Below, piece after piece: positions 41,139 to 51,046 of a stretch of 64,000 nucleotides of DNA. Numbering within the stretch: the first letter of the stretch is position 1; the number at the start of each line of letters is the position of its first letter. A program made the position numbers and the translations under genes. Below the pieces are notes generated by a model. The model made no database searches. It worked only from the letters and a program-made list of their open reading frames with translations, and had not been told where the DNA came from. This DNA comes from JAHFUA01 sp963733935 (lineage in GTDB: Bacteria > Acidobacteriota > Terriglobia > Terriglobales > Acidobacteriaceae): NCBI GenBank assembly GCA_963733935.1, contig CAVTEQ010000003.1, forward strand, positions 310,001 through 374,000, in the 5' to 3' direction.

Positions 41139-43108
41139 TAGTCGTCGGCGCTGACCGCCACTTCCTGGTCCTTGTACTGGAGCTGGTACAGCTTCCAGTA
41201 TATCCCGCGCTGCGCCAGCAACTGCTGGTGGGTGCCCATCTCGCGCAGGCGGCCTTTGTGCATGACCAGGATCTTGTCGGCGCGTTGGATGGTCGACAGG
41301 CGGTGGGCCACGATCAGCGATGACCGTCCTTCGACCATGCGCGAGAGGGCATCGCGCACTTTGAACTCGGTCTCGGTGTCCACGCTGGAGGTGGCTTCGT
41401 CGAGCACCAGGATTCGGGGATTGTGCGCCAGTGCGCGCGCGAACGAGATCAACTGCTTCTGTCCGGTAGAGAGCGTGCTGCCGCGCTCCCGCACCGGTTC
41501 CTGAAAACCCTGGGGCAGCGAGGCGATGAAGTCGGCGAGGTTGACGTCGCGGGCCGCCTGCTCCACCGCCCCATGCTCGATCCAGTCGCTGCCCAGGCGG
41601 ATGTTATCGCCCACGGTGCCGCTGAACAGGAAAGGGTCCTGCAAGACTACGCCGAAGCGGCGGCGCAGGTCGGAGAGCGACATCTCGCGGATGTCCACGC
41701 CATCGATGCGGATTGCGCCCTGCAGCACGTCGTAGAAACGCAGCAGCAGCGAGATCATGGTGCTCTTGCCGGCGCCAGTGTGGCCAACGATGGCTACCGT
41801 CTCCCCCGGCTCGATGGTGAAGGAAACGTCCTTCAGCACCCAATCTGGTGTGGCGCTGGCTGGTGTGGCCCGGGCTGGTGTGGCGCGGGCGCCCTCGCCC
41901 GCGGGTGTTGAGGTTCGATCTCCATCCCCCGGCTGGCCATCCCCGCTCGTCGGCACGTTGCGATAGGCGAACCAGACATGATCGAACTCGATCCGTCCGG
42001 GGCCTTCGCTCTTCTTGGGCGAGACGGGCTCGGCGATCTCCGCCGGCGTGTCCAACAGCTTGAAGATGCGCTCGCTCGACGCCATGGCGGATTGCAGAAT
42101 GTTGTACTTCTCGCTCAGGTCCTGGATGGGGCGGAAGAATCGCTGCGCGTACTGGTTGAAGGCGATCAGGATTCCCAGCGTCATCGCCTTCACAGCCGGA
42201 ACGTGCGCCGCCTTGTCGTGCAGGATGGCATTGCCGCCGAACCAGATCACGCAGGCGATGGCGGTAGAGGACAGAAGCTCGACCACCGGGTAATAAACGG
42301 CGTAAGCGAGAATCGCGTCCTTGTAGGCCTCCATGTGGCTGGCGTTGATTTGGCTGAAGCGGTCGAAGGCCTTCTTCTCGCGGTTGAACAGTTGCAGCAC
42401 CACCACGCCGCTGACGTGCTCCTGCAAGTAGGCGTTGATGCGCGCAATGGCAATGCGAATGCGCCGGTAGGAATCGCGGACGTACTTGCGGAAGACCGAG
42501 GTGACCACGAGGATCAGCGGCAGGACGGCGAAGACGATCAGCGCCAGCCACCATTTGATCCACAGCATGATCACCATGATCCCCACCAGCACGAACACGT
42601 CCTCGAAGATGGAGACCACCCCGGCGGTGAACATCTCGTTCAGCGCGTCGACGTCCGTGGTAACGCGGGTGACCAGCCGCCCGACCGGATTCTTGTCGTA
42701 AAAGCCCAGGTGCATGCGCTGCAGGTGGCGGAAGATCTGGCTGCGCAGGTCGAACATCACTTTCTGGCCGGTCCACTGCATCAGGTAGATCTGCGCGTAT
42801 TCCAGAAGGAAGCTGAAAATCAGCAGGAAAAGATAGAGGCGGGCAATTTGCCCGATGCCGGCCCAGGGATTCGCGCTCAGCCAGCGGTCGAGCAGCGAGT
42901 GCGCCCCCACTTTGGGCGCCAGGTATTGGTCGACCGCAACCAGGGTGAGGTACGGGCCGACCACATCCGCAGCCGACTTCAGCACAATTGCGACCAGCGC
43001 CAGGCCGACCTGCCATTGGTAGGGACGCAGATAGGTCAGCAGCCGGCGCATCAAGCGGCTGTCGTATGCCTTGCCTAGAACCTCTTCTTCGTGGGTGCCA
43101 GAAGCCAT
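41138..43108 (-). CDS. MsbA-like ABC exporter (permease-ATPase fusion)
   Basis: A 656-residue half-transporter. Six membrane helices lie in about the first 350 residues, with coupling segments such as RSQIFRHLQRMHLGFYDKNP and VGRLVTRVTTDVDALNEMF. The ATPase has Walker A GHTGAGKST, signature LSTGQKQL (LSGGQ variant), Walker B ILVLDEATSSVD and the switch His in VAHRLST. Between the first ATPase strand (FDHVWFAYRN) and LKDVSF is an unusual insert of about 40 residues, Gly/Pro/Ala-rich, ending in ARATPARATPASATP. The DNA there is a short tandem repeat. The neighbour lpxB suggests lipid A export. Other lipid or drug substrates remain possible. Confidence 0.92.
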   Translation of the reverse strand: MASGTHEEEVLGKAYDSRLMRRLLTYLRPYQWQVGLALVAIVLKSAADVVGPYLTLVAVDQYLAPKVGAHSLLDRWLSANPWAGIGQIARLYLFLLIFSFLLEYAQIYLMQWTGQKVMFDLRSQIFRHLQRMHLGFYDKNPVGRLVTRVTTDVDALNEMFTAGVVSIFEDVFVLVGIMVIMLWIKWWLALIVFAVLPLILVVTSVFRKYVRDSYRRIRIAIARINAYLQEHVSGVVVLQLFNREKKAFDRFSQINASHMEAYKDAILAYAVYYPVVELLSSTAIACVIWFGGNAILHDKAAHVPAVKAMTLGILIAFNQYAQRFFRPIQDLSEKYNILQSAMASSERIFKLLDTPAEIAEPVSPKKSEGPGRIEFDHVWFAYRNVPTSGDGQPGDGDRTSTPAGEGARATPARATPASATPDWVLKDVSFTIEPGETVAIVGHTGAGKSTMISLLLRFYDVLQGAIRIDGVDIREMSLSDLRRRFGVVLQDPFLFSGTVGDNIRLGSDWIEHGAVEQAARDVNLADFIASLPQGFQEPVRERGSTLSTGQKQLISFARALAHNPRILVLDEATSSVDTETEFKVRDALSRMVEGRSSLIVAHRLSTIQRADKILVMHKGRLREMGTHQQLLAQRGIYWKLYQLQYKDQEVAVSADD

Positions 43109-43255
43109 CGGTTAGTTAAAGACTATTGTATAGACGCGCCGGAGGGCTATGCGGATGGAAAACTCGTGGGACGCGGCGTGGCTGGCATTGTCCCAGAGTT
43201 GCCTGTACCATGCTGTTTCTAGTCGCTTTCCCGGGAGTTAACCCCAAGGTGTCTG

Positions 43256-45890
43256 ATGGCCGCCACCGAGCCACAACGGTCGACCGTTGAGCAGGACCTG
43301 ACGGGCTCGAACGTCGGTCGGTTCGCCATCCGCGCTCTGCTGGGCAGGGGCGGAATGGGAGAAGTCTATCGAGCCGACGACACCCGCCTGAAGCGACCTG
43401 TCGCCCTGAAACGTGTTTCCCGCAAGCTGGGCGACGATCCCCGCCTGCGCCGGCGCATTCTCAAAGAGGCCGAGCGCAGCTCGGCGCTCAGCTCTCCGCA
43501 CATTGCCGCCATCTACGACGTGGTGGAAGAGCAGGGCGAAGTCTTTCTGGTGATGGAGTACGTCGAGGGCGCCAGTTTGCGCCAACGGCTGCGGGCGACC
43601 GGCCGAATTCCGACGCCCGAATTCCTGAATTTGGCAATGCAGTGCGCGGATGCCCTGGCGGCGGCGCAGAAGAAAGGCATCGTCCATCGTGACATCAAGC
43701 CGGACAACATCCTGGTCACGCCCGACGGGCAGGTGAAAATTCTGGATTTCGGACTGGCCAGGCAGCACGCGCCGGATAGCGACAGCGACATTACCGTCAG
43801 CGCAGAAAGCCTGGAATGGTCGATTGCCGGAACGCCCGGCTACATCGCGCCGGAGGTGCTGTGCGGCGGTGAAGCCGATCATCGCTCGGACGTCTTCGCG
43901 CTGGGCGTCACCTACTACGAAATGCTGACGGCGCGGCACCCTTTTTCCGCCGAGAGCAAGACGGCAATCGCCGCGCGCACCCTGCAGGCGACGCCGCAGC
44001 CGGTACACGAGCTGGCGCAAGCGGTTCCGGCTGAACTCGAACAGATCATCGCCAAGATGCTGGCCAAGCAGCCGGAAAACCGCTACTCGCTTGCGTCGGA
44101 CCTGCTCGCCGATCTGCAGGTGGTGCAAAGCGGAAGGCCGAGTTCAGTCCGGTTCCCCCCTGCCCCACGCCCGCGTGGGACGCGATATTTGATCGGCAGC
44201 GCGGCAGCAGTGGTTTTGCTGCTGCTGGGCTTTCTGATTGCGCCCGTCGTCCGCCAGCAGTGGAATCGCCGGTTTACGGGCGCTCAGCTTCCGCAAAAGA
44301 AAAACCTTGCTGTACTGCCGTTTGAGGTGTTGGGCGAGGACCCCGGCGCTCGCGCTTTTGCCCAGGGGCTGGCGGAAACGCTGAACGCGCAACTGGCGCA
44401 CTTGAGCGACAACTATCCTGTGCAGGTGATCCCGCCCAGCGAGATGCGGGCGCAGCACGTGAGTTCGGTGGAGCAGGCGCGTATCGGGCTGGGCGCGAAT
44501 CTCGTTCTCGAAGGCAGCCTGGAGCGCTCCGGCACGCGGATGCGCATCAGCTATCACCTTGTCGATAGCCGCACGCGGCAGCAGTTGCGCGGCGATACCG
44601 TCACCGCACCCGCCGCCGATCCATTTGCGGTCGAGGACCACGTGGTGCAGAGCGTGCTGCGCTCGCTCGACTTGGAGCTGGGCTCGAAGGACCGACAGGC
44701 GCTGGCGGCTTACGGCACCAGCGAGCCCGCTGCTTATGACTACTACCTGCGCGGGCGCGGCTATCTGATGGAGTACCAGAAGCTCGAGAACGTGGATAGC
44801 GCGATCGAGGTCTTCAAGCGGGCGCTGGAGCGCGATCCCAATTACGCTCTGGCCTATGCCGGGCTGGGCGAGAGCTATTGGCGCAAGTTCCAGGCCACCC
44901 ATGCTGGCGAGTGGGTCACGCGCGCTCTGGAAGCTTGCCAGAAGGCGGCAGGCGAAAGCGAAGGCGCCATCTGCCTGGGCTATCTGCACAACGAAACCGG
45001 CAAGTATGAGCAGGCGGTCAGCGAATTCCAGCGCGGGTTGGAGGCGGACCGCACCTCCGACGATGCCTACCGCGGCCTGGCCTACGCCTATGAGCACCTG
45101 GGCAAAACGGCGGAGGCGGAGCAGACACACCGGCGCGCCATCTCGGTGCGCCCGCAGTACTGGGCGGGATACAACTGGCTGGGCGCTTTCCTCTTTCGTC
45201 ACGGACGCTTCCCCGAGGCCGTCGAAATGTTTCAGCAGGTGACGGCGCTGGCTCCGGACAGCTTCCGCGGTTACATGAATCTGGGCGGAGCGTACACGGC
45301 GCTGGGCCGGTTCGATGAAGCCCTGCCGGCGCTGGAGAAGTCGGTATCTCTTCGGCCATCAGCGGCGGCCTATTCGAATCTCGGCCTCGTCTATTTCTAT
45401 CTACGGCGCTTTGGCGATGCCGCCCGTGCCGAGGAACAGGCTCTAAAACTCGATGACCACGACTACTTGATGTGGGGCAACCTGGCGGAGAGCTTACTAC
45501 TGGAGTCCGGGGGAGCGCGAGAAAGCAGCGGCTGCGTATCGCCGGGCATTGGTGCTGGCCGAGGAGCGGTTGAAGGTCAATCCGCGGGAGGCCGCGGCCT
45601 TAGGTCAGGTCGCATTGTGCAATGCCATGCTGGGCAATGCGGCGGCCGCAGAGCAGTCCCTGCAGCGCGCGCTGGATCTGGCGCCGGCGGATCCCGACTT
45701 GCAACTGAAGGGTGCGATGATCGAGAGCAAGTTTGGGCATCCCGATCGGGCCACCGTTTTTCTGGAAAAAGCACTTGCGACCGGCGCCTCGCCCGGCGTG
45801 GTGCGCAACACTCCCAACTTCGACGAGCTGGTCAAGAGCGAACCACTGCAGAAACTGTTGCGTGCGGCTGCCTCACCGGCGCATAATTAG
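43256..45890 (+). CDS. Membrane Ser/Thr protein kinase with TPR domain, frameshifted in this sequence
   Basis: A Hanks-type kinase (about residues 22-290). The glycine loop is LLGRGGMGEVYRAD, catalytic Lys52 is in VALKRV, HRDIKPDN is at 144-151, DFG at 164-166 and APE in GYIAPEVL. A membrane helix follows (RYLIGSAAAVVLLLLGFLIA). The periplasmic part starts with NLAVLPFEVLGEDPGARAFA, typical of TPR-coupled kinases, and continues with about eight TPRs. An extra T at 45494/45495 breaks the last TPRs after NLAES; correcting it gives YYWSPGEREKAAAAYRRAL and an end in AAASPAHN. Such kinases are abundant in acidobacteria. Substrate unknown. Confidence 0.92.
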
Positions 45891-45939
45891 CGACTTCTTC
45901 CCAGGCACCAGAGCCAATTTTGCAATGCAGGAGCAGATT

Positions 45940-46266
45940 ATGGCAACCATGCCAAAACCAGTCCCCCCGACCAAGCGTGTCGAACACTTTGCCGACGATC
46001 GCGACGAGAAGATTGTCACGCATTTAAGCAAGGGCAAGGGTGAAGAAGTGGAATTCTTCTCGAAGCGCGACATCAGGATCGCATTCGACCTCGAAGAAGG
46101 ATCACCGTTTCACTACGGCCACGAGTTTCTGGTGAAAGCCGGTCACGTCACTTCGTCCGGGCCGTTGCATGAAAAAGTGGCGGCCGGCGAGAAGTATCGC
46201 TACCGCGTGCATGACTTGAAGAGCGCCGGCCCGGGCGCCGACCCGACGATCATCATTCAAGAATAG
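45940..46266 (+). CDS. Small soluble protein of unknown function
   Basis: About 108 residues, with charged blocks KRVEHFADDRDEKIVTHLSK, EEVEFFSKRDIRIAFDLEEG and EFLVKAGHVTSSGPLHEKV. The spacing of strands suggests a beta-sandwich. GGAG lies 6 bases before the ATG at 45940, which makes that start better than 45925. It follows the kinase by 49 bases and ends 3 bases before the convergent fabF. No motif identified. Confidence 0.7.
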   Translation: MATMPKPVPPTKRVEHFADDRDEKIVTHLSKGKGEEVEFFSKRDIRIAFDLEEGSPFHYGHEFLVKAGHVTSSGPLHEKVAAGEKYRYRVHDLKSAGPGADPTIIIQE

Positions 46267-46269
46267 GAA

Positions 46270-47517
46270 TCACGCGATTTTTCGCAGCAGCAGGGCCGAG
46301 TTCTTCGAGCCGAAGGCGATGCAGTTGCACACCGCGTGCTCGATCGCGAGCTTGCGTCCCACATCGGGCACGTAATCGAGGTCGCATTCGGGATCGGGCT
46401 GGTCGAGATTGATGGTGGGCGGAACCTGGCCCTGCTGCATCGCAACCAACGTGGCCGCGACGCCGGCGGCGCCACAGGCGCCTTGTGGATGTCCGATCTG
46501 GGACTTCAATGCCGAGGTTGCGGTGCGGCTGGCACGGCCGTCGAACACCAGCTTCAGCGCGCGTGTCTCGATGCGGTCGTTCAGCACCGTGGAAGTGCCG
46601 TGCAGGTTGACGTACTGGACATCCGTGGGCGAGAGGCCTGCCTCTTCGATCGCCAATCCCATGGCGCGCGCCGGCTCCTCCCCGCATTCTTCCAGACGCA
46701 CGCGGTGGAACGCCTCGCAGGTTGAGCCGTAGCCGGCGACTTCGGCGTAGATGTGGGCGCCGCGCGCGCGGGCGTGCTCGTAGTCCTCGAGCACGAACAT
46801 CCATGCGCCTTCGCCCACTACGAAGCCATCGCGGTCGGCGGAAAACGGGCGCGAAGCCCGCTCCGGCTGCTGGTTCCAGCGAGTGGTCATGATGCGCATC
46901 AAACTGAACCCCTTCATGATGCCGAAGGCGATGGGCGCGTCGGCGCCGCCCACCAGAATCGTCGGCAGCACACCCGCCTGAATGTTGCGCACGGCATAGC
47001 CCATGGCGTCGGTGGACGAAGTGCAGCCGGTGGTGACCACGTGGCTGAGGCCGCGGAAGCCGAAGCGCATGCTGATCTCGCTCGAGAGCGTGCCCATGGT
47101 CCCGCTGGGAATGGAGAACACGCTGACTTCCTTCGGATGGCCGGTGTACCACAACCGGAATTGTTCTTCGCTGAAGTCCTGCGCGCCGCCGCCGCTGCCG
47201 AGCATCACCCCGATGCGCCGCTTTTCTTCCTGCGACATCGCCGCGGGATCGAGCCCGGCGTCCTGGAGCGCTTCGTGTGACGCAGCGATGGCCAGCGGCA
47301 CCACGCGCGAGACGTGCTTGCGCTCGTGCCGCTCCACCCAGGCGAGTTCGTCGAAGTTCTCCACTTGGCCCGCGATCTGCACGGGGAGCGAGCTGGCGTC
47401 GAAGCGGGTAATGCGCGAGACCCCGCTCTTGCCCGCCAGTACAGCGCGGCAAAAGGCGTCCTTGCCGATGCCGTTCGGGCTCACTACGCCCATTCCGGTG
47501 ATGACCGCTCGTCGCAT
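46270..47517 (-). CDS. fabF: Beta-ketoacyl-ACP synthase II family
   Basis: A condensing enzyme that extends acyl-ACP with malonyl-ACP in fatty-acid synthesis. The 415-residue thiolase-fold protein has the active Cys165 in TTGCTSSTDA. His lies in NLHGTSTVLNDRIETRAL and the second His in KSQIGHPQGACGAAGV, giving the Cys-His-His set. The FabF-like beginning RRAVITGMGVVSPNGIGKDA is present. Its sequence between these is more divergent than a core FabF, so a role in specialised lipid or polyketide chains is possible. It is divergent from hemW across a 98-base spacer. Confidence 0.9.
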   Translation of the reverse strand: MRRAVITGMGVVSPNGIGKDAFCRAVLAGKSGVSRITRFDASSLPVQIAGQVENFDELAWVERHERKHVSRVVPLAIAASHEALQDAGLDPAAMSQEEKRRIGVMLGSGGGAQDFSEEQFRLWYTGHPKEVSVFSIPSGTMGTLSSEISMRFGFRGLSHVVTTGCTSSTDAMGYAVRNIQAGVLPTILVGGADAPIAFGIMKGFSLMRIMTTRWNQQPERASRPFSADRDGFVVGEGAWMFVLEDYEHARARGAHIYAEVAGYGSTCEAFHRVRLEECGEEPARAMGLAIEEAGLSPTDVQYVNLHGTSTVLNDRIETRALKLVFDGRASRTATSALKSQIGHPQGACGAAGVAATLVAMQQGQVPPTINLDQPDPECDLDYVPDVGRKLAIEHAVCNCIAFGSKNSALLLRKIA

Positions 47518-47615
47518 AGATCCACTAAGACTGAGTAAACTGTTAAGACGCAGCAGGACGCGGAGATGAGGTCGGTTTCCTCGGCGTACTCGGCGTCTCG
47601 GCGGTAAAGATTAAC

Positions 47616-48791
47616 ATGCCGGTTGGCATCTACATATCGGTTCCGTTTTGCCGATCCAAGTGCAGCTACTGCAACTTCGCTTCTGGGGTCTTTGCGCGCG
47701 AAATGGTTGCAGGCTACGTGGGCCGGGTTTGTGCCGATATCGGCCGCGTGCGGCAGACAGCTTCCGAGATGGGTGGAATTCTCGACCGTAAAGCGGATTC
47801 GATTTACCTCGGCGGCGGCACTCCCACCACCTTGGCGCCGCCGCAGATTGAACGAGTCTTCGCCGCGCTGCGGCAGGAGTTCGAGATCGATCGTGAGGCA
47901 GAAATCACGGTGGAGTGCGCTCCGGGGGCGCTCGCGCCCGAGATGCTGGAGACGCTGGTGCGCGTGGGCGTGAACCGCGTCAGCCTGGGTGTGCAGTCCT
48001 TCGTCGATGCCGAAGCCGCTGCGGTCGGCCGCCTGCACACGCGGGCCGCGGTGCTCGACGACATTGCGCGGCTGCGCGCCGTCGGCATTACCGACATCAA
48101 TATCGATCTGATCGCCGGCCTGCCGCACCAGACCGCGGCGAGCTGGCAAATATCACTCGATCAGACCCTTGCCGCCGGTGTTCCCCACGTGAGCGTGTAC
48201 ATGCTCGAGGTGGACGAAGATTCGCGGCTGGGACGGGAGCTGATCGCCGGCGGCACACGTTACCACGCCCACTTCGTCCCTGATGATGACGCCGTCGCGG
48301 ATTTTTATGAGCAGGCCTGCTCGCGGCTGAGCGCAGCCGGCATTGCGCAGTACGAGATCTCCAATTTTGCGCGGCCCGGAATGGAATCGCGGCATAACCT
48401 CAAATACTGGACGCGACGACCTTACATCGGCTTCGGTCTGGATGCGCACTCGATGCTGGAGACTTCCAACGGCGCTGTCCGCCTTTCCACGCCGGATTCG
48501 CTCGAGGAATTGATGTCGGGTGCGCCGCTGAATCGCACTACGGTCTCACCGCAGGCTGCGCTAGAGGAAGCATTCTTTCTCGGTCTGCGCCTAACGCGCG
48601 GCGTGGATCTGAAGGCGGTCAGTTCGCACCTCGGGATCGATGCGGAGCGCGTGTTCGGAGACGCGCTCCGCGAACTGCAGTCCTCCGGGATGCTCGCACG
48701 CGAGCGTAATACGGTCCGCCTCACATCGAGAGGACGCTTGCTGTCGAATGAGGTGTTCGAGCGTTTCCTTGGTGTGGGCTGCATCCTGTAG
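47616..48791 (+). CDS. hemW: HemW-type radical SAM protein
   Basis: A 391-residue radical SAM protein related to HemN. The 4Fe-4S motif Cys12-x3-Cys16-x2-Cys19 lies in SVPFCRSKCSYCNF. Other blocks are IYLGGGTPTTL, VECAPGALAPEMLETLVRVG, RVSLGVQSF and DINIDLIAGLPHQT. The C-terminal end (AALEEAFFLGLRLTRGVDLK, LTSRGRLLSNEVFERFL) matches HemW. HemW is thought to insert haem into respiratory enzymes rather than act as coproporphyrinogen oxidase. Its stop codon is provided by a family A repeat. Older annotation may call this coproporphyrinogen III oxidase. Confidence 0.94.
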   Translation: MPVGIYISVPFCRSKCSYCNFASGVFAREMVAGYVGRVCADIGRVRQTASEMGGILDRKADSIYLGGGTPTTLAPPQIERVFAALRQEFEIDREAEITVECAPGALAPEMLETLVRVGVNRVSLGVQSFVDAEAAAVGRLHTRAAVLDDIARLRAVGITDINIDLIAGLPHQTAASWQISLDQTLAAGVPHVSVYMLEVDEDSRLGRELIAGGTRYHAHFVPDDDAVADFYEQACSRLSAAGIAQYEISNFARPGMESRHNLKYWTRRPYIGFGLDAHSMLETSNGAVRLSTPDSLEELMSGAPLNRTTVSPQAALEEAFFLGLRLTRGVDLKAVSSHLGIDAERVFGDALRELQSSGMLARERNTVRLTSRGRLLSNEVFERFLGVGCIL

Positions 48792-48884
48792 CGCCGCCGT
48801 CCCGGCGGCTGTGCGTGTGGGCATCTTGCCCACACGTGCGAGGGCGAGACGCCCTCGCGACAGCCGGCCAGAGGCCGGCGCTAC
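48788..48884. repeat. Palindromic intergenic repeat, family A copy 5
   Basis: A 97-base element with ends GTAGCGCCGCC and GCCGGCGCTAC. The internal stems are GTGTGGGCATCTTGCCCACAC and GAGGGCGAGACGCCCTC, then GCCGGCCAGAGGCCGGC. The left TAG is hemW's stop codon. Confidence 0.85.
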
Positions 48885-48966
48885 TTTGGGTGCACTCATA
48901 ACGGGTCTAGAGCTTTCCCGCAAAATTCATTAGACTCTCTGTTTCGCCAGGATGTGACGCGCTGAC

Positions 48967-50054
48967 ATGAAGACTAACTTAGCCGCAGAGCGACTTCTGG
49001 AATCCCCGGACAAGACCGCGCTGCCACTTGACCTGCGCAGCGACACGGTCACACGGCCCACGCCGGAGATGCGTCGCGCCATGGCCGAAGCCGAGGTCGG
49101 CGACGATGTCTACGGCGAAGATCCCGACCATCAACCGCCTGGAGCAGCGCGCGGCCGAGATCTTCGCCCGCGAAGCGGCGATCTTCGTTCCCAGCGGCAC
49201 CATGGGCAATGCGATCGCCATCCGGCTGCACACCCATCACGGCCAGGAAGTGATCTGCGAAGAGCGCGGCCACATCTTTAATTACGAGATGGCGACGATG
49301 GCTGCTTTCTCCGGATGCGTGGCCCGGCCTATCTACGCCGAGGACGGCATCCTCACCTGGGCCGAGGTGAAGAAGCGCATTGCGCCCAAAATCTATTACC
49401 GCGCGCCGACCGGATTGGTGTCACTGGAGAGCACGCACAACATGGCCGGCGGCACGGTGTACCCGCCGGAAACGGCCAACGAAATCTGCGACGGCGCGCA
49501 CGACGCCGGACTTGCCCGTCCACCTCGATGGCGCGCGCATCTTCAATGCGGCTACGGCGCTGGGAAAGCCCGTGGCCGAGATCACGAGCAAGTTCGATTC
49601 CGTTATGTTCTGCCTGTCGAAGGGCCTGGGAGCGCCGGTAGGATCGATGCTGGTGGGCAGCCGCGAGTTCATCGACCGCGCCCGCGCCTGCCGCAAGATG
49701 CTGGGCGGAGGCATGCGCCAGGCGGGCATCCTGGCCGCAGCCGGGTTGATTGCGCTGGAGAAGATGCCGGCGCGCCTCTCCGACGATCACGCCAACGCGC
49801 GCTTCCTGGCCGAAGGTCTGGCACGCATTCCGGGGATCAAGCTCGACCCAGCCCGCGTGCGCACGAATATCCTGGTTTTCGACGTCAGCGGTACGGGCAT
49901 GACCACGGCTGAACTCTCGCGGCGTTTAGCCGAACGCAACGTGCTGATGAACGGCATCAATCCCGAGCAGATGCGCCTGGTCACCCACATGGACGTCGAC
50001 CGCGCTGCCTGCGCGCGAGCGCTGGAAACCATCCGAGAGATTTGTACGGCGTAA
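48967..50054 (+). CDS. ltaE: Low-specificity L-threonine aldolase, two frameshifts in this sequence
   Basis: A PLP enzyme that splits threonine or allo-threonine to glycine and acetaldehyde. The open pieces join to about 361 residues. DLRSDTVTRPTPEMRRAMAE and GDDVYGEDP come first. TINRLEQRAAEIFAREAAIF and FVPSGTMGNAIAIRLHTH follow after an extra C in 49123-49125. PVHLDGARIFNAATALG and the PLP-lysine segment CLSKGLGAPVGSML come after an extra T at 49512/49513. Both breaks lie inside conserved motifs and are repaired by deleting one base each. RBS is weak. The stop TAA starts a repeat element. Confidence 0.9.
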
Positions 50055-50114
50055 CGCCAGCCTCAAGCTGGCGGCGAGACGCCGCCAGGACAGCCGCCGA
50101 GACGGCGGCGCTAC
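50051..50114. repeat. Palindromic intergenic repeat, family A copy 6 (short)
   Basis: A 64-base version. The left arm GTAACGCCAGCC differs from the others, while the right end GCCGCCGAGACGGCGGCGCTAC-type is the same. The internal stem is GGCGGCGAGACGCCGCC. The left TAA is the stop codon of threonine aldolase. Confidence 0.75.
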
Positions 50115-50138
50115 AAGTGGAGGATGTGAACACACAGA

Positions 50139-50597
50139 ATGTCCATTCACCTGGAATACTCAACCACAGCCAAGTGCCGTCCGGAGCATATCTGGAAGAA
50201 GTTTGAAGCCCTCGATCAGTGGGCATGGTGGAACAAAGTGATTTCGCGGGCGCGCTGGGTCGAAGGCCAGCCTTGGCAGAAGGGCAGCCGCTTCGAGATG
50301 GAACTCGCCCGTCCCAAGCCCATGAAGTTCAGGCCGGTGATCATTGAGTCCGCGCCGCCGACGCGAGTGGCCTGGGTGGGCAAGGGCAGCGGCTTCACCG
50401 GCGAGCACTGGTTCAGCTTCGAACTCCAACCGGATGGCGCCACACTGATGAAGACGTGGGAAGAGTTCTCCGGAATCAGCACACTATTCTTCGGCAATGG
50501 CACGCGGCAAGGGATTGTGAAGATGTACCAGGAGTGGTTGGAAGCGCTGAAGTTCGAAGCCGAGCGCATCGCGCGCGAAGCGGTTGCGCGCTCGTAG
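50139..50597 (+). CDS. SRPBCC (START-like) family protein
   Basis: A 152-residue protein of the polyketide-cyclase/AHSA1-like fold. The pattern is EYSTTAKCRPEHIWKKFEAL, WAWWNKVISRARWVEG, RFEMELARPKPMKFRPVI and GEHWFSFELQPDGATLMKTW. The long C-terminal helix (YQEWLEALKFEAERIAREA) closes the hydrophobic pocket in this fold. The ligand is not predictable. It begins 25 bases after a repeat element and has no obvious operon partner. Confidence 0.88.
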   Translation: MSIHLEYSTTAKCRPEHIWKKFEALDQWAWWNKVISRARWVEGQPWQKGSRFEMELARPKPMKFRPVIIESAPPTRVAWVGKGSGFTGEHWFSFELQPDGATLMKTWEEFSGISTLFFGNGTRQGIVKMYQEWLEALKFEAERIAREAVARS

Positions 50598-50706
50598 GAT
50601 CACTACGCGCCAAAATTTTCCTGCCAGCGATCACTGCAGGTTGGCCGCAATCTGCTAGACTCCGCGCCAATGTGGGCTTTCGAGCCTCTCTTCTCGGAGG
50701 GCACTC

Positions 50707-51000
50707 GTGGGACTCTATTCGCATTATGACGGCGCGCACACGCACCCGGTGAATCGGGCCCTGCACATGGTCGCGATTCCCGTCGGCTTCTCGTCGCTGG
50801 TGTGGTTCTGGTATCGCCATTGGATTGTCGGGATCGTGGTCATTCCGGCGGCGTTCGCGCTGGCCTGGCTGGGACACTTGATTGAGGGCAACAAGCCGGC
50901 GTTTCTGACTAATCCCGCGCACGTGTTCGTCGCGCCCGTGTGGATGCTGCGCCGCATCTTCGGGCGCGGCGATAACCAGAGCCAGGGCAAAGCCACTTAG
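50707..51000 (+). CDS. DUF962 / Mpo1-like membrane protein
   Basis: A 97-residue protein with the family pattern HTHPVNRALHMVAIPVGF, two hydrophobic helices (SLVWFWYRHWIVGIVVIP and AFALAWLG) and GHLIEGNKPAFLTNPAHVF. The yeast member Mpo1 is an Fe-dependent dioxygenase acting on 2-hydroxy fatty acids; the conserved His residues support a similar metal site. Start GTG at 50707. The bacterial role is inferred. Confidence 0.85.
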   Translation: MGLYSHYDGAHTHPVNRALHMVAIPVGFSSLVWFWYRHWIVGIVVIPAAFALAWLGHLIEGNKPAFLTNPAHVFVAPVWMLRRIFGRGDNQSQGKAT

Positions 51001-51046
51001 CCCGCGGGGACCCGTCCGTGAACATCATCGCCGTGCGCTGGTGTTT

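Noticed and set aside
30118..49513. Programmed +1 ribosomal frameshifting in several genes
   Set aside because: The sites are in unrelated genes, lack a shared slippery sequence or stop-codon context, and are always repaired by deleting one base; assembly error explains them better.
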